Assembly (NCBI GenBank): GCA_017538005.1
Contig: JAFYJR010000041.1
Span: 1-19,969, forward strand
DNA length: 19,969 nt
Direction: 5' to 3'
Origin: Clostridia bacterium
GTDB taxonomy: Bacteria; Bacillota; Clostridia; Oscillospirales; Acutalibacteraceae
Part shown: positions 15,105 to 19,969 of the stretch, piece by piece
How positions within the stretch are numbered: the stretch's first letter is position 1
How the letters are laid out: every line of letters starts with the position of its first letter
Position numbers and translations under genes: made by a program
The notes under the pieces: model-generated
What the model was told of the DNA's origin: nothing
What the model saw: only the letters and a program-made list of their open reading frames with translations
Databases searched by the model: none

Positions 15105-15701
15105 TTAGGCAAAACCTTTGTCGTTTTCAAGAAGGACGGCGCGGCAGAAGGAGCCGTCGAGGCCGTCGGCCTTGACGGGCAGGGCGACGAGGTAGTAGGT
15201 GCCGTCACGCTCAACCTTGGAAAGGTCGAGGTTTTCAAGCAGGACGGCACCTGCGCCGAGGAGCGCCCTGTGTACGGCGGCCTCATTGTCGCCGCCGAGC
15301 GAAATCTGATCATATCCTATAAGGTCATAACCGAGGGCTGCGACATCCTCTGCCGCGCCTCCGAAGAATACATTGTCAGGTTTTGTCCTTAAAATGACCT
15401 TGCTTATATACCTCGGGAAATAACGCTCAACCACTTCACCTGTTATGGGTCCCGACGGCAATGTAATCACCGCACAATTTCCCATAAACTTATCAAGCGA
15501 AATATCGTTAACTGTCTCCCCGTCCTCAAAGAAATGTGCGGGAGCGTCAACATGCGTGCCCGTATGAACACAGGCATAGAGTGCCGAGAGATTATAAATG
15601 TCTCCATACTCAAAGGACTTTATCTTCTGAAGTTTCGGCTCCGGATCATCCGGATAAAGAGGCGCCGAAAAAAGCTCTCTTGAGATGTCATAAATAATCA
15701 T
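15105..15701 (-). CDS. Cyclase / kynurenine-formamidase-family metal-dependent hydrolase
   Basis: The 198 residues match the 'putative cyclase' family that includes bacterial kynurenine formamidase. They open with DISRELFSAPLYPDDP and carry the zinc-binding HTGTHVDAPAHF (His46, His50, Asp52, His56). YDLIGYDQISLGG and the C-terminal block LLENLDLSKVERDGTYYLVALPV, with a conserved glutamate, complete the fold. Length is normal. The true substrate is open: no tryptophan-degradation genes are nearby, and many clostridial members act on unknown amides or lactones. The ATG is 2 bases after the stop of the upstream membrane protein gene and its GGAGG site lies within that gene's last codons, so the pair is translationally coupled. 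A bidirectional terminator follows the gene. Confidence 0.88.
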   Translation of the reverse strand: MIIYDISRELFSAPLYPDDPEPKLQKIKSFEYGDIYNLSALYACVHTGTHVDAPAHFFEDGETVNDISLDKFMGNCAVITLPSGPITGEVVERYFPRYISKVILRTKPDNVFFGGAAEDVAALGYDLIGYDQISLGGDNEAAVHRALLGAGAVLLENLDLSKVERDGTYYLVALPVKADGLDGSFCRAVLLENDKGFA

Positions 15702-15703
15702 GC

Positions 15704-16900
15704 TTAACCTCCGATTCCGAATAGTGAGAAGAATTCCCCTATCAGTTCCCCTGCGTTCTGACCGGCTTCCGAATCACCGGTAATAGTTGAGATAAAGCTG
15801 TCCACTTTCTCACCGATAACTTTGTTCAGCAGAGCCGAGTAAAACTTCTCAAGCTCGGGATGTCCGGAAGCGAGATTCTTTATAAGATAATCCTGAATTT
15901 CCTGCTTAAAAGAAGCTTCATCGACGGGTATCGTCTCCGTTGTCGAAGGCACCGTGTAACTCTCATAAGGCGCCTCTTCAAAAGTCAGAACCGTTGTCGA
16001 GAAAAACTTGTCATTGTCATACTCAACGGCATATTTGTTGTCAACATCCCCGCTTTTCACCGCCATTATTACAGTAGCTTTTGATTCTTCCGGAGTTGCA
16101 AAGCCCAATGAAATACCGACAATGTGATTTCTCTTGTCAACAAACAGATTTATTACAACCTGCTCAACATTGTTCTTTTCAAGGAAAGCCGTAAACTTCT
16201 CCGCCGAGGACTGAGCTTCGGCTTTCTCGCTGAAAGCGGAAAGCATGGTTTTGAAATCCTCGGCGTTGGTTATCATAGTGATAACTTCACCGGAAGTCGT
16301 TACATCACCGACTGCGATTGTTTTATCCTCATCAACCACTGAAATCTTTACTTTATCCGCAAAATCAGACTTTTTCAGCTTTTTGACAGCACCAAACTGT
16401 TCAAAGATGTTGAGCTTGCCGTCCTCAAATTTAATGCCCTTATGAGAGCGCTCAAACCATTGGTCTCCGAGTTGTCTGAGTTTGAAACACTGTCTTGAAC
16501 CGCTGACAATTCCCTCTCCGGACAAGATCTCGTTCTTGCCGTCAAAGAGATTCAGTGTCGCTTTGAAACCATCCTTCTGAAAGTCGATTTTACCGTCGGC
16601 AAATGATGCGCTCAGATATTTTGAAAGCGCGCTTGCGGCATCCTCACTGTTCAAGACGGCTGATTTATCAAGATTGACATTCATATCCGCCTTGTATGTG
16701 TACGCGCTCTTGGATGTCGCCGCCTTCGCCAGACTTTTTGTTACTCTCGCGGCATTATGCGTAATCGTAAATGTCGCGTATGCCTCATCAGACATTATCG
16801 TCTGGAAGAATTCTCTCGGCGCAACATAGCACCAGATGCCGCAGATGGCGACGGCGCCGAGGATTATGCCGAAAATCAACGCGAAAAGTCTTCTGATCAT
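15704..16900 (-). CDS. Membrane-anchored extracytoplasmic protein of unknown function
   Basis: I do not recognise this 398-residue protein. It starts MIRRLF followed by one hydrophobic segment (about residues 5-26, LFALIFGIILGAVAICGIWC). This fits an N-terminal signal anchor; the cysteine context is not a canonical lipobox. The rest, about 365 residues, is soluble, rich in Lys, Asp, Ser and Thr, and alternates charged and hydrophobic residues as in beta-rich secreted domains (for example ADMNVNLDKSAVLN and DGFKATLNLFDGKNE). The last 60 residues are mostly helical and end in FFSLFGIGG. An ATG seven codons upstream is in frame, but the GGAGGAAGG site points to the start at 16900. It forms a two-gene unit with the cyclase. 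Its upstream region is shared with divergent lexA; only weak minus-strand promoter-like sequence is visible there. Confidence 0.75.
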   Translation of the reverse strand: MIRRLFALIFGIILGAVAICGIWCYVAPREFFQTIMSDEAYATFTITHNAARVTKSLAKAATSKSAYTYKADMNVNLDKSAVLNSEDAASALSKYLSASFADGKIDFQKDGFKATLNLFDGKNEILSGEGIVSGSRQCFKLRQLGDQWFERSHKGIKFEDGKLNIFEQFGAVKKLKKSDFADKVKISVVDEDKTIAVGDVTTSGEVITMITNAEDFKTMLSAFSEKAEAQSSAEKFTAFLEKNNVEQVVINLFVDKRNHIVGISLGFATPEESKATVIMAVKSGDVDNKYAVEYDNDKFFSTTVLTFEEAPYESYTVPSTTETIPVDEASFKQEIQDYLIKNLASGHPELEKFYSALLNKVIGEKVDSFISTITGDSEAGQNAGELIGEFFSLFGIGG

Positions 16901-16966
16901 AAGCCTTCCTCCGTGAAACATAAATACGGTTTATTTTACCATAAATTGCAAAAAAACAAAAATTTT

Positions 16967-17025
16967 CAAACAAAAGTTTGCATCTTGCGAACAGATGTGC
17001 TATACTATCTTTGAACATTTGTGCA
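16967..17025 (+). promoter_or_regulatory. Three SOS-box-like LexA sites
   Basis: Compared with the Bacillus box CGAACRNRYGTTYC, site 2 (16988-17001, CGAACAGATGTGCT) fits 12 of 14 positions. Site 1 (16967-16980, CAAACAAAAGTTTG) fits 11 of 14 and its half-sites are perfect inverted repeats. Site 3 (17012-17025, TGAACATTTGTGCA) fits 10 of 14. Starts are 21 and 24 bases apart. Site 2 is the best supported; sites 1 and 3 may be weak co-operators. They indicate autorepression of lexA, and site 1 could also affect the divergent membrane-protein gene. Confidence 0.7.
16978..17006 (+). promoter_or_regulatory. Promoter of lexA
   Basis: The -35 TTGCAT (16978-16983) and -10 TATACT (17001-17006) are separated by 17 bases. 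The best SOS box fills the spacer, so LexA bound there would block RNA polymerase directly. Start is expected near 17013. Confidence 0.7.
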
Positions 17026-17050
17026 TTTTAGCGTGAAAGGAGTATGTTTT

Positions 17051-17656
17051 ATGGAACTTACGAACCTTAATGACACCCAGAAACGTATTTACGAATACCT
17101 GCTCGACCGCAGCCGCAAGACAGCCGTCCCGGCTTCCGTCCGTGAGATAGGCGCTGCGGTCGGTCTTCGCTCAACCTCCTCGGTTCAGGCGAACTTAAAT
17201 TACCTTGAGGAAGCCGGTTACATAACCCGCGATCCCCTTCTCAAGCGTTCCATCCGCCTGAATGTTAAAGACGAGGCCAAGAATTATCTTGAGATTCCCC
17301 TTCTGGGAACCGTCGCTGCCGGCGCTCCGATTCTCGCCGCCGAGCAGATAGAAAGCTACATCCCCTTCGGCGGCCCCGTCTCCTCTGACAAAGAGCTCTT
17401 CGCTCTCCGTGTCAAAGGCGAATCCATGATCAACGCCGGTATCTTTGAAGGCGACGTAATCATCGTCGAGAAAACCCCCGAAGCCAAAAACGGCGACATG
17501 GTCGTAGCGCTCATAGACGACGAAGCCACAGTCAAAACCTTCTACAAGGAAGATGACCACTTCCGTCTCCAGCCCGAAAACGACTATATGGACCCGATTA
17601 TCTGCGACGAACTCGTCATCCTCGGCCGCGTCAAAGGCCTCATGCGCTACTATTGA
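17051..17656 (+). CDS. lexA: SOS repressor LexA
   Basis: LexA represses DNA-damage genes and is inactivated by RecA-stimulated self-cleavage. The 201 residues comprise an N-terminal winged-helix DNA-binding domain (1-70, with PASVREIGAAVGLRSTSSVQ as the recognition region) and a C-terminal S24 peptidase domain. The cleavage bond is Ala90-Gly91 in VAAGAP, and the catalytic pair is Ser125 (GESM) and Lys162 (TVKTF). All key residues are present. The frame is open further upstream, but the start at 17051 has AAAGGAG eight bases before it and gives the conserved MELTNLN N terminus. Boxes resembling LexA sites lie in its promoter. It is transcribed alone and ends at a bidirectional terminator shared with glyQS. 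Confidence 0.98.
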   Translation: MELTNLNDTQKRIYEYLLDRSRKTAVPASVREIGAAVGLRSTSSVQANLNYLEEAGYITRDPLLKRSIRLNVKDEAKNYLEIPLLGTVAAGAPILAAEQIESYIPFGGPVSSDKELFALRVKGESMINAGIFEGDVIIVEKTPEAKNGDMVVALIDDEATVKTFYKEDDHFRLQPENDYMDPIICDELVILGRVKGLMRYY

Positions 17657-17668
17657 TTCTTATAAAAC

Positions 17669-17699
17669 AAAAGCGGAAGGCAATGCCTTCCGCTTTTTA
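17669..17699. terminator. Bidirectional terminator between lexA and glyQS
   Basis: The perfect stem GCGGAAGGC-AAT-GCCTTCCGC (17673-17693) is flanked by AAAA on one side and TTTTT on the other. It therefore gives a T tail in both directions and serves both converging genes. Confidence 0.92.
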
Positions 17700-17708
17700 T
17701 TGTCTTAT

Positions 17709-19124
17709 TCAGAACTTTACTCTCTCCGCAATGTATGCTGAAAGTTCGGAAATCGGGATGCGAACCTGCTCCATTGTGTCACGGTCACGGACTGTTACCG
17801 CGTTGTCGGCGGGAGCGTTTTCATCGCCCACTGTTTCGAAGTCAACCGTTACACAGAAAGGTGTGCCGATTTCATCTTCTCTTCTGTAGCGCTTGCCTAT
17901 TGAACCCGCGTCGTCAAAGTCTACCATGAAGTCCTTTGAAAGCATGTCATAAACTTCCAATGCCTTATCTGAAAGCTTCTTTGAAAGCGGAAGAACCGCA
18001 ACTTTGAAAGGAGCAATGGCGGGATGGAATCTCATAACTACGCGTGTGTCATTCTTCTCTGCGTCAACGACTTCCTCGTCATAAGCCTCGCAGATGAGTG
18101 AGAGGAAGAGACGCTCAACACCGAGTGACGGCTCGATGACATACGGTGTGTAATGCTCGTTTGTCTCGGGATCAAAATACTGGAGATCCTTGCCGGACTC
18201 GTTCATATGCTGAGTGAGGTCATAATCGGTTCTGTCTGCGATACCCCAGAGTTCGCCCCAGCCGAACGGGAAGAGATACTCAAAGTCAGTTGTCGCTTTT
18301 GAGTAGAAAGAAAGCTCCTCGGGATCGTGGTCACGAAGTCTCAGATTTTCGGGCTTGATATTGAGACTGTAGAGCCAGTCGCGGCAGAATGAACGCCAGT
18401 AATCAAACCACTCAAGGTCCGTGTTCGGCTTGCAGAAGAATTCAAGTTCCATCTGCTCGAACTCGCGGACACGGAAGATGAAGTTACCGGGTGTGATCTC
18501 ATTTCTGAAAGATTTACCGATCTGGGCAACGCCGAAAGGCACCTTTCTTCTTGAGGTTCTCTGAATGTTTGCAAAGTTTACGAAAATACCCTGAGCCGTC
18601 TCGGGACGAAGGTAAATCTCCGCTTTTGAATCCTCAGTTACACCCTGGAAGGTCTTGAACATGAGGTTGAACTTTCTGATATCCGTGAAATCATGAGCTC
18701 CGCAGTCAGGACAGGCAATACCATGTTCCTTTATGTAGTCCATGAGCTGCTCATCTGACATGCCCGCGGGGTTGTCGGAGAGACCGTTCGCGGCAACATA
18801 GTCCTCAATAAGTTTGTCAGCTCTGTGTCTGGTGTGGCACTGCTTACAGTCCATAAGAGGATCGGAGAATCCGCCGAGGTGACCGGATGCCACCCATGTC
18901 TGCGGGTTCATTAAAATTGCGGAATCAAGGCCGACATTAAGTCTGTTTTCCTGGATGAATTTCTTTCTCCAGGCATCCTTGATGTTCTGCTTCATCTCAA
19001 CACCGAGAGGACCGTAATCCCAGGTGTTCGCGAGACCGCCGTAAATCTCAGATCCAGCGTAGACAAAGCCTCTGCCCTTACAAAGAGCCACGATTTTTTC
19101 CATTGTTTTTTCTGAATTATTCAT
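17709..19124 (-). CDS. glyQS: Glycyl-tRNA synthetase, single-chain dimeric type
   Basis: This class II synthetase charges tRNA-Gly. At 471 residues it is the alpha2 homodimer type and not the two-subunit GlyQ/GlyS form. It shows the GRGFVYAGSEIYGGLANTWDYGPLG-type N terminus (residues 17-41) and a Cys4 zinc site (Cys93, Cys96, Cys138, Cys141). Motif 2 is FRNEITPGNFIFRVREFEQM (206-225) and motif 3 GVERLFLSL lies further on. A C-terminal anticodon-binding domain begins near APFKVAVLPLS. The ATG has GGAAGGAG; a second in-frame ATG seven codons later lacks one. Firmicute glyQS genes are often under T-box control, but here the leader is only about 40 bases, too short for one. It converges on lexA and diverges from mnmE. 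Confidence 0.98.
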   Translation of the reverse strand: MNNSEKTMEKIVALCKGRGFVYAGSEIYGGLANTWDYGPLGVEMKQNIKDAWRKKFIQENRLNVGLDSAILMNPQTWVASGHLGGFSDPLMDCKQCHTRHRADKLIEDYVAANGLSDNPAGMSDEQLMDYIKEHGIACPDCGAHDFTDIRKFNLMFKTFQGVTEDSKAEIYLRPETAQGIFVNFANIQRTSRRKVPFGVAQIGKSFRNEITPGNFIFRVREFEQMELEFFCKPNTDLEWFDYWRSFCRDWLYSLNIKPENLRLRDHDPEELSFYSKATTDFEYLFPFGWGELWGIADRTDYDLTQHMNESGKDLQYFDPETNEHYTPYVIEPSLGVERLFLSLICEAYDEEVVDAEKNDTRVVMRFHPAIAPFKVAVLPLSKKLSDKALEVYDMLSKDFMVDFDDAGSIGKRYRREDEIGTPFCVTVDFETVGDENAPADNAVTVRDRDTMEQVRIPISELSAYIAERVKF

Positions 19125-19138
19125 ACTGTTCTCCTTCC

Positions 19139-19157
19139 GCGCAAATGGCTTTTGCGC
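19139..19157 (-). promoter_or_regulatory. Small hairpin in the glyQS leader
   Basis: A perfect 7-base-pair inverted repeat GCGCAAA/TTTGCGC with a five-base loop lies immediately upstream of the glyQS Shine-Dalgarno sequence. It could stabilise the 5' end or influence initiation. No function can be shown from sequence. Confidence 0.5.
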
Positions 19158-19171
19158 AAAGTAATGAAAAA

Positions 19172-19200
19172 ATATTAATATAATACCTATTAAAAGTCAA
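19172..19200 (-). promoter_or_regulatory. Promoter of glyQS
   Basis: On the minus strand, -35 TTGACT (19195-19200) and -10 TAATAT (19172-19177) are 17 bases apart. Start is expected near 19165, giving a leader of about 40 bases. Confidence 0.8.
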
Positions 19201-19229
19201 TTGATTTTGCCGCCTCTTTATGCTAAAAT
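19201..19229 (+). promoter_or_regulatory. Promoter of mnmE
   Basis: -35 TTGATT (19201-19206) and -10 TAAAAT (19224-19229) are 17 bases apart, with a TG dinucleotide one base before the -10 (extended -10). Its -35 begins on the base right after the divergent glyQS -35. Confidence 0.8.
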
Positions 19230-19263
19230 CTTGCTCGTTCAACAAAAACCCAAGGAGATGCCC

Positions 19264-19969
19264 ATGTCAACAATCGCAGCGATATCCACACCGAATGCCG
19301 CGGGCGGCATAGGAATAGTGAAAATATCCGGTCCGGACGCAATTGCCGTCGCGGACAGGGTTTTCACATGCGCCGGCAAGGCAGAACTCTCCTCTCTCCC
19401 CGGCTATTCGGTGCGTTTCGGCCATGTCCACGACGGCGATGCCGTCCTTGACCAGGCAGTGGCCATAGTCTACAGGGCACCGAAGAGCTATACAGGCGAA
19501 GATGTCGTCGAGCTCCAGTGCCACGGCGGCCTCTTCCTCATGCAGCAGATCCTCCGGCTCTGCCTCTCAAACGGCGCCGTGGCAGCCGAGCCCGGTGAAT
19601 TTACAAAGCGGGCCTTCTTAAACGGAAAGATGGATCTGACTGAGGCGGAATCGGTCATGACTCTGATTTCCGCACACGGCAGACAGGCCGCGGACGCCGC
19701 CTTCGGTGTACTTCAGGGCTCTCTTTCAAAAGAAATTAATGAAGTCACCAAAGTCTTCATCTCCGCGGCGGCTCATATGTCCGCCTGGGTGGATTACCCC
19801 GATGACGAAATAGAAGAACTTGATTTTGCTAAACTCAGATCTGAGTTTTCCGACGCAAAATCAAGACTTGAAACACTTATAAATCGTTTTGACGCCGGCC
19901 AGGCCATAACCGAAGGTGTTGAGACCGTTATAGTAGGCAAGCCGAATGTCGGCAAGTCTACATTGATGA
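19264..19969 (+). CDS. mnmE: tRNA modification GTPase MnmE (3' end cut by window edge)
   Basis: MnmE works with MnmG to build the 5-carboxymethylaminomethyl group (or its relatives) on wobble U34 of several tRNAs, including tRNA-Gly(UCC). The 235 visible residues include the folate-binding N-terminal domain (1-118; STIAAISTPNAAGGIGIVK start, SYTGEDVVELQCHGG, PGEFTKRAFLNGK). They continue with the start of the helical domain and the P-loop GKPNVGKST (225-233) of the inserted G domain. The rest of the G domain and the C-terminal CxGK cysteine lie outside the window. AAGGAG stands six bases before the ATG. It is often followed by mnmG in Firmicutes, which could be just beyond the edge. Confidence 0.97.
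   Translation, partial: MSTIAAISTPNAAGGIGIVKISGPDAIAVADRVFTCAGKAELSSLPGYSVRFGHVHDGDAVLDQAVAIVYRAPKSYTGEDVVELQCHGGLFLMQQILRLCLSNGAVAAEPGEFTKRAFLNGKMDLTEAESVMTLISAHGRQAADAAFGVLQGSLSKEINEVTKVFISAAAHMSAWVDYPDDEIEELDFAKLRSEFSDAKSRLETLINRFDAGQAITEGVETVIVGKPNVGKSTLM

Noticed and set aside
16933..16969. Minus-strand promoter for the membrane-protein gene (TTGAAA or TTGTTT with TAAAAT)
   Set aside because: No pair of elements has both a good match and a 16-18 base spacing in this A/T-rich stretch, so I do not list it.
17021..17050. Ten-residue upstream extension of LexA
   Set aside because: It overlaps the third SOS-like box and the ribosome binding site, and the family N terminus starts at 17051.
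19125..19263. T-box riboswitch upstream of glyQS
   Set aside because: Only 139 bases separate the divergent genes, no T-box core sequence is visible, and a good promoter leaves a leader of about 40 bases.

Overview
The window reads as chromosomal DNA of a low-to-medium GC Firmicute, most likely a gut-type Clostridia (inferred from gene order, AGGAGG-type ribosome binding sites, a Bacillus/Clostridium-like LexA box and an L20-type leader on infC). It is almost all core information-processing genes. There is no phage, insertion sequence or CRISPR array.

Region 1 (1-12518, minus strand) is a nearly gapless nine-gene string. In transcription order it is a SpoU-family rRNA/tRNA methyltransferase, dprA, topA, trmFO, plsX, rnc, a radical SAM protein, smc and ftsY (cut by the left edge). 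Most junctions overlap by 1-14 bases and the two gaps are 11 and 12 bases, so the string is probably one translationally coupled operon. It joins two clusters that are separate in Bacillus: dprA-topA-trmFO and plsX-...-rnc-smc-ftsY. The fab/acpP genes that usually lie between plsX and rnc are missing.

Region 2 (12538-13879, minus strand) is the infC-rpmI-rplT translation operon. It has a consensus promoter, a leader with mutually exclusive terminator and antiterminator helices, and a strong terminator after rplT.

Region 3 (13911-16900) starts with a plus-strand tRNA-Gly(GCC) that has its own promoter and terminator. Next is the most unusual gene of the window, a MOSC domain joined through a two-helix membrane hairpin to a C-terminal PH-like domain. 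Its apparent promoter is embedded in the tRNA terminator. Converging on it is a minus-strand pair, an unrecognised membrane-anchored protein and a cyclase/kynurenine-formamidase-family hydrolase, with a bidirectional terminator between.

Region 4 (16967-19969) holds lexA with up to three SOS-box-like sites at its promoter, a bidirectional terminator, glycyl-tRNA synthetase on the minus strand without room for a T-box, and the divergent 5' part of mnmE, whose promoter abuts that of glyQS.

Functionally the window centres on translation and tRNA (IF3, L35, L20, tRNA-Gly, GlyRS, TrmFO, MnmE, SpoU), on chromosome maintenance (SMC, TopA, DprA, LexA), and on membrane targeting and lipid synthesis (FtsY, PlsX).
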